The translations under genes were made by a program, and so were the position numbers. From Nematostella vectensis (taxonomy: Eukaryota; Cnidaria; Anthozoa; Actiniaria; Edwardsiidae), in contig NC_064043.1 in assembly GCF_932526225.1 (NCBI RefSeq), positions 806,001-870,000 of the forward strand: 64,000 nt of DNA, given 5' to 3'. A model generated the notes under the pieces. That model worked only from the letters and a program-made list of their open reading frames with translations. It ran no database searches and was not told where the DNA came from. This document shows positions 10,035 to 23,900 of the stretch, one piece after another; the first letter of the stretch is position 1; each line of letters starts with the position of its first letter.

Positions 10035-13000
10035 GGATCCTGTACATATTTTATGCACACAAGAACTAACTAGATTCCTTGGATAACTTGATTAAGTAGA
10101 TTCTAACATAGAGCATAGCGCTCGATAGATTGATATACCTTTTTTTCCGAGTATACTGTTTTATTTTTCCTAATGTTACTTTTTGGAATTTACATTCGGA
10201 AAAAAAATTATCGATTGTAACCTTTTGGAGGTTACACTCGTAAAACAAATTCCCGAATGTAACCCTGAAGCTTTTCCCGAATGTAACCTCCAGTCCGATG
10301 GTGACTTTGCTTGGGATAGTTTACGATACCAATAGTATTAAAAGTAATTTTTATTACAATTCCCTTCAGCAATGCCACGTTAGTCTTTCGTTGCGGGCAC
10401 TTGACTACTAACGCAGCGACCCGGGTTCGATTCCCGCTGATAGCCTATTTTTTTTTCTTTATTTTTTTTTTTTAAATATCGATACTTAATTATACTGTTC
10501 TTGGTGTGTCATGACATAAAAAGAAGGTATAGGGTCATTTTTATGTACTCTCAGTATCTTTGATGTGCTCATGCTTTGTTCAGGATCCTGTACATATTTT
10601 ATGCACACAAGAACTAACTAGATTCCTTGGATAACTTGATTAAGTAGATTCTAACATAGAGCATAGCGCTCGATAGATTGATATACCTTTTTTTCCGAGT
10701 ATACTGTTCTATTTTTCCTAATGTTACTTTTTGGAATTTACATTCGGAAAAAAAATTATCGATTTTAACCTTTTGGAGGTTACACTCGTAAAACAAATTC
10801 CCGAATGTAACCCTGAAACTTTTCCCGAAAGTAACCTCCAGTCCGATGGTGACTTTGCTTGGGATAGTTTACGATACCAATAGTATTAAAAGTAATTTTC
10901 ATTACAATTCCCTTCAGCAATGCCACGTTAGTCTTTCGTTGCGGGCACTTGACTACTAACGCAGCAACACGGGTTCGATTCCCGCTGATAGACTATTTTT
11001 TTTCTTTGTTTTTTTTTTAAATATCGATACTTAATTATACTGTTCTTGGTGTGTCATGACATAAAAAGAAGGTATAGGGACATTTTTATGTACTCTCAGC
11101 ATCTTTGATGTGCTCATGCTTTGTTCAGGATCCTGTACATATTTTATGCACACAAGAACTAACTAGATTCCTTGGATAACTTGATTAAGTAGATTCTAAC
11201 ATAGAGCATAGCGCTCGATAGATTGATATACCTTTTTTTCCGAGTATACTGTTTTATTTTTCCTAATGTTACTTTTTGGAATTTACATTCGGAAAAAAAA
11301 TTATCGATTGTAACCTTTTGGAGGTTACACTCGTAAAACAAATTCCCGAATGTAACCCTGAAGCTTTTCCCGAATGTAACCTCCAGTCCGATGGTGACTT
11401 TGCTTGGGATAGTTTACGATACCAATAGTATTAAAAGTAATTTTTATTACAATTCCCTTCAGCAATGCCACGTTAGTCTTTCGTTGCGGGCACTTGACTA
11501 CTAACGCAGCGACCCGGGTTCGATTCCCGCTGATAGCCTATTTTTTTTTCTTTATTTTTTTTTTTTAAATATCGATACTTAATTATACTGTTCTTGGTGT
11601 GTCATGACATAAAAAGAAGGTATAGGGTCATTTTTATGTACTCTCAGTATCTTTGATGTGCTCATGCTTTGTTCAGGATCCTGTACATATTTTATGCACA
11701 CAAGAACTAACTAGATTCCTTGGATAACTTGATTAAGTAGATTCTAACATAGAGCATAGCGCTCGATAGATTGATATACCTTTTTTTCCGAGTATACTGT
11801 TCTATTTTTCCTAATGTTACTTTTTGGAATTTACATTCGGAAAAAAAATTATCGATTTTAACCTTTTGGAGGTTACACTCGTAAAACAAATCCCCGAATG
11901 TAACCCTGAAACTTTTCCCGAAAGTAACCTCCAGTCCAATGGTGACTTTGCTTGGGATAGTTTATGATACCAATAGTATTAAAAGTAATTTTCATTACAA
12001 TCCCCTTCAGCAATGCCACGTTAGTCTTTCGTTGCAGGCACTTGACTACTAACGCAGCGACCCGGGTTCGATTCCCGCTGATAGCCTATTTTTTTTTCTT
12101 TATTTTTTTTTTAAATATCGATACTTAATTATACTGTTCTTGGTGTGTCATGACATAAAAAGAAGGTATAGGGACATTTTTATGTACTCTCAGCATCTTT
12201 GATGTGCTCATGCTTTGTTCAGGATCCTGCACATATTTTATGCACACAAGAACTAACTTGATTCCTTGGATAACTTGATTAAGTAGATTCTAACATAGTG
12301 CATAGCGCTCGATAGATTGATATACCTTTTTTTCCGAGTATACTGTTTTATTTTTCCTAATGTTACTTTTTGGAATTTACATTCGGAAAAAAAATTATCG
12401 ATTGTAACCTTTTGGAGGTTACACTCGTAAAACAAATTCCCGAATGTAACCCTGAAGCTTTTCCCGAATGTAACCTCCAGTCCGATGGTGACTTTGCTTG
12501 GGATAGTTTACGATACCAATAGTATTAAAAGTAATTTTCATTACAATTCCCTTCAGCAATGCCACGTTAGTCTTTCGTTGCGAGCACTTGACTACTAACG
12601 CAGCGACCCGGGTTCGATTCCCGCTGATAGCCTATTATTTTTCTTTATTTTTTTTTTAATATCGATACTTAATTATACTGTTCTTGGTGTGTCATGACAT
12701 AAAAAAAAGGTATAGGGAGATTTTTATGTACTCTCAGCATCTTTGATGTGCTCATGCTTTGTTCAGGATCCTGTACATATTTTATGCACACAAGAACTAA
12801 CTAGATTCCTTGGATAACTTGATTAAGTAGATTCTAACATAGAGCATAGCGCTCGATAGATTGATATACCTTTTTTTTCAGAGTATACTGTTTTATTTTT
12901 CCTAATGTTACTTTTTGGAATTTACATTCGGAAAAAAAATTATCGATTGTAACCTTTTGGAGGTTACACTCGTAAAACAAATTCCCGAATGTAACCCTGA

Positions 13001-14728
13001 AGCTTTTCCCGAATGTAACCTCCAGTCCGATGGTGACTTTGCTTGGGATAGTTTACGATACCAATAGTATTAAAAGTAATTTTCATTACAATTCCCTTCA
13101 GCAATGCCACGTTAGTCTTTCGTTGCGGGCACTTGACTACTAACGCAGCAACACGGGTTCGATTCCCGCTGATAGACTATTTTTTTTCTTTGTTTTTTTT
13201 TTTAAATATCGATACTTAATTATACTGTTCTTGGTGTGTCATGACATAAAAAGAAGGTATAGGGACATTTTTATGTACTCTCAGCATCTTTGATGTGCTC
13301 ATGCTTTGTTCAGGATCCTGTACATATTTTATGCACACAAGAACTAACTAGATTCCTTGGATAACTTGATTAAGTAGATTCTAACATAGAGCATAGCGCT
13401 CGATAGATTGATATACCTTTTTTTCCGAGTATACTGTTTTATTTTTCCTAATGTTACTTTTTGGAATTTACATTCGGAAAAAAAATTATCGATTGTAACC
13501 TTTTGGAGGTTACACTCGTAAAACAAATTCCCGAATGTAACCCTGTAGCTTTTCCCGAATGTAACCTCCAGTCCGATGGTGACTTTGCTTGGGATAGTTT
13601 ACGATACCAATAGTATTAAAAGTAATTTTTATTACAATTCCCTTCAGCAATGCCACGTTAGTCTTTCGTTGCGGGCACTTGACTACTAACGCAGCGACCC
13701 GGGTTCGATTCCCGCTGATAGCCTATTTTTTTTTCTTTATTTTTTTTTTTTAAATATCGATACTTAATTATACTGTTCTTGGTGTGTCATGACATAAAAA
13801 GAAGGTATAGGGTCATTTTTATGTACTCTCAGTATCTTTGATGTGCTCATGCTTTGTTCAGGATCCTGTACATATTTTATGCACACAAGAACTAACTAGA
13901 TTCCTTGGATAACTTGATTAAGTAGATTCTAACATAGAGCATAGCGCTCGATAGATTGATATACCTATTTTTCCGAGTATACTGTTTTATTTTTCCTAAT
14001 GTTACTTTTTGGAATTTACATTCGGAAAAAAAATTATCGATTGTAACCTTTTGGAGGTTACACTCGTAAAACAAATTCCCGAATGTAACCCTGAAGCTTT
14101 TCCCGAATGTAACCTCCAGTCCGATGGTGACTTTGCTTGGGATAGTTTACGATACCAATAGTATTAAAAGTAATTTTCATTACAATTCCCTTCAGCAATG
14201 CCACGTTAGTCTTTCGTTGCGGGCACTTGACTCCTAACGCAGCTACCCGGGTTCGATTCCCGCTGATAGCCTTTTTTTTTCTTTATTTTTTTTTTTTTAA
14301 TATCGATACTTAATTATACTGTTATTGGTGTGTCATGACATAAAAAGAAGAAATATGGTCATTTTTATGTACTCTCAGCATCTTTGATGTGCTCATGCTT
14401 TGTTCAGGATCCTGTACATATTTTATGCACACAAGAACTAACTTGATTCCTTGGATAACTTGATTAAGTAGATTCTAACATAGAGCATAGCGCTCGATAG
14501 ATTGATATACCTTTTTTTCCGAGTATACTGTTCTATTTTTCCTAATGTTACTTTTTGGAATTTACATTCGGAAAAAAAATTATCGATTGTAACCTTTTGG
14601 AGGTTACACTTCATTACAATTCCCTTCAGCAATGCCACGTTAGTCTTTCGTTGCGGGCACTTGACTACTAACGCAGCGACCCGGGTTCGATTCCCGCTGA
14701 TAGCCTATTTTTTTTTCTTTATTTTTTT
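9922..14728 (+). repeat. 4.81-kb higher-order repeat, copy 2
   Basis: This is the tandem partner of the preceding block, with almost all private variants in the same order. The right edge is somewhere between 14,728 and 14,968, where TTTTAG replaces the TTTTAT found at the matching place in copy 2 (near 10163). A few differences, for example CCCTGTAGC near 13541, are private to this copy. Confidence 0.88.
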
Positions 14729-15450
14729 TTTAAATATCGATACTTAATTATACTGTTCTTGGTGTGTCATGACATAAAAAGAAGGTATAGGGACATTTTT
14801 ATGTACTCTCAGCATCTTTGATGTGCTCATGCTTTGTTCAGGATCCTGTACATATTTTATGCACACAAGAACTAACTAGATTCCTTGGATAACTTGATTA
14901 AGTAGATTCTAACATAGAGCATAGCGCTCGATAGATTGATATACCTTTTTTTCCGAGTATACTGTTTTAGTTTTCCTAATGTTACTTTTTGGAATTTACA
15001 TTCGGAAAAAAAAATTATCGATTGTAACCTTTTGGAGGTTACACTCGTAAAACAAATTCCCGAATGTAACCCTGAAGCTTTTCCCGAATGTAACCTCCAG
15101 TCCGATGGTGACTTTGCTTGGGATAGTTTACGATACCAATAGTATTAAAAGTAATTTTCATTACAATTCCCTTCAGCAATGCCACGTAAGTCTTTCGTTG
15201 CGGGCACTTGACTACTAACGCAGCGACCCGGGTTCGATTCCCGCTGATAGCCTATTTTTTTTTCTTTATTTTTTTTTTAAATATCGATACTTAATTATAC
15301 TGTTCTTGGTGTGTCATGACATAAAAAAAAGGTATAGGGACATTTTTATGTACTCTCAGCATCTTTGATGTGCTCATGCTTTGTTCAGGATCCTGTACAT
15401 ATTTTATGCACACAAGAACTAACTAGATTCCTTGGATAACTTGATTAAGT
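14200..15450 (+). repeat. 1524-bp-period block, copy 1
   Basis: The CTCCTAACGCAGCTACCC variant, a short unit and a TTTTAG-type unit follow one another here and again 1524 bp downstream (BamHI 14407 to 15931 and 14841 to 16365). The outer limits are approximate because neighbouring units are alike. Confidence 0.6.
14407..14840 (+). repeat. Short monomer variant (434 bp), copy 4
   Basis: The junction is at 14610/14611. It is the counterpart of copy 3 at a 4806-bp offset. Confidence 0.93.
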
Positions 15451-15723
15451 AGATTCTAACATAGAGCATAGCGCTCGATAGATTGATATACCTTTTTTCC
15501 GAGTATACTGTTCTATTTTTCCTAATGTTACTTTTTGGAATTTACATTCGGAAAAAAATTATCGATTGTAACCTTTTGGAGGTTACACTCGTAAAACAAA
15601 TTCCCGAATGTAACCCTGAAGCTTTTACCGAATGTAACCTCCAGTCCGATGGTGACTTTGCTTGGGATAGTTTACGATACCAATAGTATTAAAAGTAATT
15701 TTCATTACAATTCCCTTCAGCAA

Positions 15724-16974
15724 TGCCACGTTAGTCTTTCGTTGCGGGCACTTGACTCCTAACGCAGCTACCCGGGTTCGATTCCCGCTGATAGCCTTTT
15801 TTTTTCTTTATTTTTTTTTTTAAATATCGATACTTAATTATACTGTTATTGGTGTGTCATGACATAAAAAGAAGAAATATGGTCATTTTTATGTACTCTC
15901 AGCATCTTTGATGTGCTCATGCTTTGTTCAGGATCCTGTACATATTTTATGCACACAAGAACTAACTAGATTCCTTGGATAACTTGATAAAGTAGATTCT
16001 AACATAGAGCATAGCGCTCGATAGATTGATATACCTTTTTTTCCGAGTATACTGTTCTATTTTTCCTAATGTTACTTTTTGGAATTTACATTCGGAAAAA
16101 AAATTATCGATTGTAACCTTTTGGAGGTTACACTTCATTACAATTCCCTTCAGCAATGCCACGTTAGTCTTTCGTTGCGGGCACTTGACTACTAACGCAG
16201 CGACCCGGGTTCGATTCCCGCTGATAGCCTATTTTTTTTTCCTTATTTTTTTTTTAAATATCGATACTTAATTATACTGTTCTTGGTGTGTCATGACATA
16301 AAAAGAAGGTATAGGGACATTTTTATGTACTCTCAGCATCTTTGATGTGCACATGCTTTGTTCAGGATCCTGTACATATTTTATGCACACAAGAACTAAC
16401 TAGATTCCTTGGATAACTTGATTAAGTAGATTCTAACATAGAGCATAGCGCTCGATAGATTGATATACCTTTTTTTCCGAATATACTGTTTTAGTTTTCC
16501 TAATGTTACTTTTTGGAATTTACATTCGGAAAAAAAAATTATCGATTGTAACCTTTTGGAGGTTACACTCGTAAAACAAATTCCCGAATGTAACCCTGAA
16601 GCTTTTCCCGAATGTAACCTCCAGTCCGATGGTGACTTTGCTTGGGATAGTTTACGATACCAATAGTATTAAAAGTAATTTTCATTACAATTCCCTTCAG
16701 CAATGCCACGTTAGTCTTTCGTTGCGGGCACTTGACTACTAACGCAGCGACCCGGGTTCGATTCCCGCTGATAGCCTATTTTTTTTTCTTTATTTTTTTT
16801 TAAATATCGATACTTAATTATACTGTTCTTGGTGTGTCATGACATAAAAAAAAGGTATAGGGACATTTTAATGTACTCTCAGCATCTTTGATGTGCTCAT
16901 GCTTTGTTCAGGATCCTGTACATATTTTATGCACACAAGAACTAACTAGATTCCTTGGATAACTTGATTAAGTA
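15724..16974 (+). repeat. 1524-bp-period block, copy 2
   Basis: This is the second occurrence of the same variant order. It ends before about 17,040, where the unit changes to a TTTTATC type not seen in copy 1. Confidence 0.6.
15931..16364 (+). repeat. Short monomer variant (434 bp), copy 5
   Basis: The junction is at 16134/16135. It lies 1524 bp after copy 4. Confidence 0.93.
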
Positions 16975-18549
16975 GATTCTAACATAGAGCATAGCGCTCG
17001 ATAGATTGATATACCTTTTTTTCCGAGTATACTGTTTTATCTTTCCTAATGTTACTTTTTGGAATTTACATTCGGAAAAAAAATTATCGATTGTAACCTT
17101 TTGGAGGTTACACTCGTAAAACAAATTCCCGAATGTAACCCTGAAGCTTTTCCCGAATGTAACCTCCAGTCCGATGGTGACTTTGCTTGGGATAGTTTAC
17201 GATACCAATAGTATTAAAAGTAAGTTTCATTACAATTCCCTTCAGCAATGCCACGTTAGTCTTTCGTTGCGGGCACTTGACTACTAACGCAGCGACCCGG
17301 GTTCGATTCCCTCTGATAGCCTATTTGTTTTTCTTTATTTTTTTTTTAAATATCGATACTTAATTATACTGTTCTTGGTGTGTCATGACATAAAAAGAAG
17401 GTATAGGGTCATTCTTATGTACTCTCAGTATATTTGATGTGCTCATGCTTTGTTCAGGATCCTGTAAATATTTTATGCACACAAGAACTAACTAGATTCC
17501 TTGGATAACTTGATTAAGTAGATTCTAACATAGAGCATAGCGCTCGATAGATTGATATACCTATTTTTCCGAGTATACTGTTTTATTTTTCCTAATGTTA
17601 CTTTTTGGAATTTACATTCGGAAAAAAAATTATCGATTGTAACCTTTTGGAGGTTACACTCGTAAAACAAATTCCCGAATGTAACCCTGAAACTTTTCCC
17701 GAATGTAACCTCCAGTCCAATGGCGACTTTGCTTGGGATAGTTTATGATACCAATAGTATTAAAAGTAATTTTCATTACAATCCCCTTCAGCAATTCCAC
17801 GTTAGTCTTTCGTTGCGGGCACTTGACTACTAACGCAGCGACCCGGGTTCGATTCCCGCTGATAGCCTATTTTTTTTTCTTTATTTTTTTTGTTAAATAT
17901 CGATACTTAATTATACTGTTCTTGGTGTGTCATGACATAAAAAGAAGGTATAGGGACATTTTTATGTACTCTCAGCAACTTTGATGTGCTCATGCTTTGT
18001 TCAGGATCCTGTACATATTTTATGCACACAAGAACTAACTAGATTCCTTGGATAACTTGATTAAGTAGATTCTAACATAGAGCATAGCGCTCGATAGATT
18101 GATATACCTTTTTTTCCGAGTATACTGTTTTATTTTTCCTAATGTTACGTTTTGGAATTTACATTCGGAAAAAAAATTATCGATTGTAACCTTTTGGAGG
18201 TTACACTCGTAAAACAAATTCCTGAATGTAACCCTGAAGCTTTTCCCGAATGTAACCTCCAGTCCGATGGTGACTTTGCTTGAGATAGTTTACGATACCA
18301 ATAGTATTAAAAGTAATTTTCATTACAATTCCCTTCAGCAATGCCACGTTAGTCTTTCGTTGCGGGCACTTGACTACTAACGCAGCGACCCTGGTTCGAT
18401 TCCCTCTGATAGCCTATTTGTTTTTCTTTATTTTTTTTTTAAATATCGATACTTAATTATACTGTTCTTGGTGTGTCATGACATAAAAAGAAGGTATAGG
18501 GTCATTTTTATGTACTCTCAGTATATTTGATGTGCTCATGCTCTGTTCA

Positions 18550-18986
18550 GGATCCTGTAAATATTTTATGCACACAAGAACTAACTAGATTCCTTGGATA
18601 ACTTGATTAAGTAGATTCTAACATAGAGCATAGCGCTCGATAGATTGATATACCTATTTTTCCGAGTATACTGTTTTATTTTTCCTAATGTTACTTTTTG
18701 CAATTTACATTCGGAAAAAAAATTATCGATTGTAACCTTTTGGAGGTTACACTTCATTACAATTCCCTTCAGCAATGCCACGTTAGTCTTTCGTTGCGGG
18801 CACTTGACTACTAACGCAGCGACCCGGGTTCGATTCCCTCTGATAGCCTATAATTTTTTCTTTATTTTTTATTTTTTAAATATCGATACTTAATTATACT
18901 GTTCTTGGTGTGTCATGACATAAAAAGAAGGTATAGGGTCATTTTTATGTACTCTCAGTATATTTGATGTGCTCATGCTTCGTTCA
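18550..18986 (+). repeat. Short monomer variant (437 bp), copy 6
   Basis: The junction is at 18753/18754. It is directly followed by another short unit. Confidence 0.93.
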
Positions 18987-19420
18987 GGATCCTGTACATA
19001 TTTTATGCACACAAGAACTAACTAGATTCCTTGGATAACTTGATTAAGTAGATTCTAACATAGTGCATAGCGATCGATAGATTGATATACCTATTTTTCC
19101 GAGTATACTGTTTTATTTTTCCTAATGTTACTTTTTGCAATTTACATTCGGAAAAAAAATTATCGATTGTAACCTTTTGGATGTTACACTTCATTACAAT
19201 TCCCTTCAGCAATGCCACGTTAGTCTTTCGTTGCGGGCACTTGACTACTAACGCAGCGACCCGGGTTCGATTCCCGCTGATAGCCTATTTTTTTTTCTTT
19301 ATTTTTTTTTTAAATATCGATACTTAATTATACTGTTCTTGGTGTGTCATGACATAAAAAGAAGGTATAGGGACATTTTTATGTACTCTCAGCATCTTTG
19401 ATGTGCTCATGCTTTGTTCA
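18987..19420 (+). repeat. Short monomer variant (434 bp), copy 7
   Basis: The junction is at 19190/19191. With the previous unit it forms the only short-short tandem pair in the window. Private changes (GGATGTTAC in place of GGAGGTTAC; AGCGATCG in place of AGCGCTCG near 19070) show it has diverged since the duplication. Confidence 0.93.
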
Positions 19421-20340
19421 GGATCCTTTACATATTTTATGCACACAAGAACTAACTAGATTCCTTGGATAACTTGATTAAGTAGATTCTAACATAGAGC
19501 ATAGCGCTCGATAGATTGATATACCTTTTTTTCCGAGTATACTGTTTTAGTTTTCCTAATGTTACATTTTGGAATTTACATTCGGAAAAAAAATTATCGA
19601 TTGTAACCGTTTGGAGGTTAAACTCGTAAAACAAATTCCCGAATGTAACCCTGAAGTTTTTCCCGAATGTAACCTCCAGTCCGATGGTGACTTTTCTTGG
19701 AATAGTTTACGATACCAATAGTATTAAAAGTAATTTTCATTACAATTCCCTTCAGCAATGCCACGTTAGTCTTTCGTTGCGGTCACTTGACTACTAACGC
19801 AGCGACCCGGGTTCGATTACCGCTGATAGCCTTTTTTTTTTTCTTTATATTTTTTTTTAAATATAGATACTTAATTATACTGTTATTGGTGTGTCATGAC
19901 ATAAAAAGAAGGTATAGGGACATTTTTATGTACTCTCAGCATCTTTGATGTGCTCATGCTTTGTTCAGGATCCTGTACATATTTTATGCACACAAGAACT
20001 AACTAGATTCCTTGGATAACTTGATTAAGTAGATTCTAACATAGAGCATAGCGCTCGATAGATTGATATACCTTTTTTCCGAGTATACTGTTCTATTTTT
20101 CCTAATGTTACTTTTTGGAATTTACATTCGGAAAAAAAATTATCGATTGTAACCTTTTGGAGGTTACACTCGTAAAACAAATTCCCGAATGTAACCCTGA
20201 AGCTTTTCCCGAATGTAACCTCCAGTCCGATGGTTACTTTGCTTGGGATAGTTTACGATACCAATAGTATTAAAAGTAATTTTCATTACAATTCCCTTCA
20301 GCAATGCCACGTTAGTCTTTCGTTGCGGGCACTTGACTAC

Positions 20341-20380
20341 TAACGCAGCGACCCGGGATCGATTCCCTCTGATAGCCTTT
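20341..20380 (+). pseudogene. tRNA-like copy with mutated box B
   Basis: Box B reads GGATCGATTCC here (T55 to A), followed by CCCTCTG in place of CCCGCTG. The universally conserved TTC of the T loop is therefore lost, so this copy is unlikely to recruit TFIIIC. Confidence 0.6.
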
Positions 20381-20880
20381 TTTTTTTTCTTTTTTTTTTT
20401 GTTTAAATATCGATACTTAATTATACTGTTCTTGGTGTGTCATGACATAAAAAGAAGGTATAGGGTCATTTTTATGTACTCTCAGTATCTTTGATGTGCT
20501 CATGCTTTCTTCAGGATCCTGTACATATTTTATGCACACAAGAACTAACTAGATTCCTTGGATAACTTGATTAAGTAGATTCTAACATAGAGCATAGCGC
20601 TCGATAGATTGATATACCTTTTTTCCGAGTATACTGTTCTTTTTTTCCTAATGTTACTTTTTGGAATTTACATTCGGAAAAAAAATTATCGATTTTAAAC
20701 TTTTGGAGGTTACACTCGTAAAACAAATTCCCGAATGTAACCCAGAAGCTTTTCCCGAATGTAACCTCCAGTCCGATGGTGACTTTGCTTGGAATAGTTT
20801 ACGATACCAATAGTATTAAAAGTAATTTTCATTACAATTCCCTTCAGCAATGCCACGTTAGTCTTTCGTTGCGGGCACTT

Positions 20881-20930
20881 GACTACTAACGCAGCGACCC
20901 GTTTTCGATTACCGCTGATAGCCTATTTTT
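20881..20930 (+). pseudogene. tRNA-like copy with mutated T arm
   Basis: The T arm reads CCCGTTTTCGATTACC: two of the three G that should pair in the T stem are T, and a C on the 3' side is A. The neighbouring copy near 19811 shares the ATTACC change, so these units are related. Confidence 0.6.
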
Positions 20931-23900
20931 TTTTCTTTATATTTTTTTTTAAATATAGATACTTAATTATACTGTTCTTGGTGTGTCATGACATAAAAAG
21001 AAGGTATAGGGACATTTTTATGTACTCTCAGCATCTTTGATGTGCTCATGCTTTGTTCAGGATCCTGTACATATTTTATGCACACAAGAACTAACTAGAT
21101 TCCTTGGATAACTTGATTAAGTAGATTCTAACATAGAGCATAGCGCTCGATAGATTGATATACCTTTTTTCCGAGTATACTGTTCTATTTTTCCTAATGT
21201 TACTTTTTGGAATTTACATTCGGAAAAAAAATTATCGATTGTAACCTTTTGGAGGTTACACTCGTAAAACAAATTCCCGAATGTAACCCTGAAGCTTTTC
21301 CCGAATGTAACCTCCAGTCCGATGGTTACTTTGCTTGGGATAGTTTACGATACCAATAGTATTAAAAGTAATTTTCATTACAATTCCCTTCAGCAATGCC
21401 ACGTTAGTCTTTCGTTGCGGGCACTTGACTACTAACGCAGCGACCCGGGTTCGATTCCCTCTGATAGCCTATTTTTTTTTCTTTATTTTTTTGTTTAAAT
21501 ATCGATACTTAATTATACTGTTCTTGGTGTGTCATGACATAAAAAGAAGGTATAGGGTCATTTTTATGTACTCTCAGTATCTTTGATGTGCTCATGCTTT
21601 CTTCAGGATCCTGTACATATTTTATGCACACAAGAACTAACTAGATTCCTTGGATAACTTGATTAAGTAGATTCTAACATAGAGCATAGCGCTCGATAGA
21701 TTGATATACCTTTTTTCCGAGTATACTGTTCTTTTTTTCCTAATGTTACTTTTTGGAATTTACATTCGGAAAAAAAATTATCGATTTTAAACTTTTGGAG
21801 GTTACACTCGTAAAACAAATTCCCGAATGTAACCCTGAAACTTTTCCCGAATGTAACCTCCAGTCCAATGGTGACTTTGCTTGGGATAGTTTATGATACC
21901 AATAGTATTAAAAGTAATTTTCATTACAATCCCCTTCAGCAATTCCACGTTAGTCTTTCGTTGCGGGCACTTGACTACTAACGCAGCGACCCGGGTTCGA
22001 TTCCCGCTGATAACCTATTTTTTTTTCTTTATTTTTTTTTGTTAAATATCGATAATTAATTATACTGTTCTTGGTGTGTCATGACATAAAAAGAAGGTAT
22101 AGGGACATTTTTTATGTACTCTCAGCATCTTTGATGTGCTCATGCTTTGTTCAGGATCCTGTACATATTTTATGCACACAAGAACTAACTAGATTCCTTG
22201 GATAACTTGATTAAGTAGATTCTAACATAGAGCATAGCGCTCGATAGATTGATATACCTTTTTTTCCGAGTATACTGTTTTATTTTTCCTAATGTTACTT
22301 TTTGGAATTTACATTCGGAAAAAAAATTATCGATTGTAACCTTTTGGAGGTTACACTCATAAAACAAATTCCCGAATGTAACCCTGAAGCTTTTCCCGAA
22401 TGTAACCTCCAGTCCGATGGTGACTTTGCTTGGGATAGTTTACGATACCAATAGTATTAAAAGTAATTTTCATTACAATCCCCTTCAGCAATTCCACGTT
22501 AGTCTTTCGTTGCGGGCACTTGACTACTAACGCAGCGACCCGGGTTCGATTCCCGCTGATAGACTATTTTTTTTCTTTATTTTTTTTTTTTAATATCGAT
22601 ACTTAATTATACTGTTCTTGGTGTGTCATGACATAAAAAGAAGGTATAGGGACATTTTTATGTACTCTCAGCATCTTTGATGTGCTCATGCTTTGTTCAG
22701 GATCCTGTACATATTTTATGCACACAAGAACTAACTAGATTCCTTGGATAACTTGATTAAGTAGATTCTAACATAGAGCATAGCGCTCGATAGATTGATA
22801 TACCTATTTTTCCGAGTATACTGTTTTATTTTTCCTAATGTTACATTTTGGAATTTACATTCGGAAAAAAATTATCGATTGTAACCTTTTGGAGGTTACA
22901 CTCGTAAAACAAATTCCCGAATGTAACCCTGAAGTTTTTCCCGAATGTAACCTCCAGTCAGATGGTGACTTTGCTTGGGATAGTTTACGATACCAATAGT
23001 ATTAAAAGTAATTTTCATTACAATTCCCTTCAGCAATGCAACGTTAGTCTTTCGTTGCGGGCACTTGACTACTAACGCAGCGACCCGGGTTCGATTCCCG
23101 CTGATAGACTTTTTTTTTTATTTATTTTTGTTTAATATCGATACTTAATTATACTGTTCTTGGTGTGTCATGACATAAAAAGAAGGTATAGGGACATTTT
23201 TATGTACTCTCAGCATCTTTGATGTGCTCATGCTTTGTTCAGGATCCTGTACATATTTTATGCACACAAGAACTAACTAGATTCCTTGGATAACTTGATT
23301 AAGTAGATTCTAACATAGAGCATAGCGCTCGATAGATTGATATACCTTTTTTCCGAGTATACTGTTCTATTTTTCCTAATGTTACTTTTTGGAATTTACA
23401 TTCGGAAAAAAAATTATCGATTGTAACCTTTTGGAGGTTACACTCGTAAAACAAATTCCCGAATGTAACCCTGAAGCTTTTCCCGAATGTAACCTCCAGT
23501 CCGATGGTTACTTTGCTTGGGATAGTTTACGATACCAATAGTATTAAAAGTAATTTTCATTACAATTCCCTTCAGCAATGCCACGTTAGTCTTTCGTTGC
23601 GGGCACTTGACTACTAACGCAGCGACCCGGGTTCGATTCCCTCTGATAGCCTATTTTTTTTTCTTTATTTTTTTGTTTAAATATCGATACTTAATTATAC
23701 TGTTCTTGGTGTGTCATGACATAAAAAGAAGGTATAGGGTCATTTTTATGTACTCTCAGTATCTTTGATGTGCTCATGCTTTCTTCATGATCCTGTACAT
23801 ATTTTATGCACACAAGAACTGACTAGATTCCTTGGATAACTTGATTAAGTAGATTCTAACATAGAGCATAGCGCTCGATAGATTGATATACCTTTTTTCC

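Larger units (their letters stand above)
16975..19999 (+). repeat. Mixed monomers with two adjacent short units
   Basis: Full and short units are mixed. The variant CCTGTAAATA next to the BamHI site occurs at 17461 and 18554, about two units apart. Several units end the tRNA-like segment with CCCTCTGATAG instead of CCCGCTGATAG. No other feature is visible. Confidence 0.8.
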
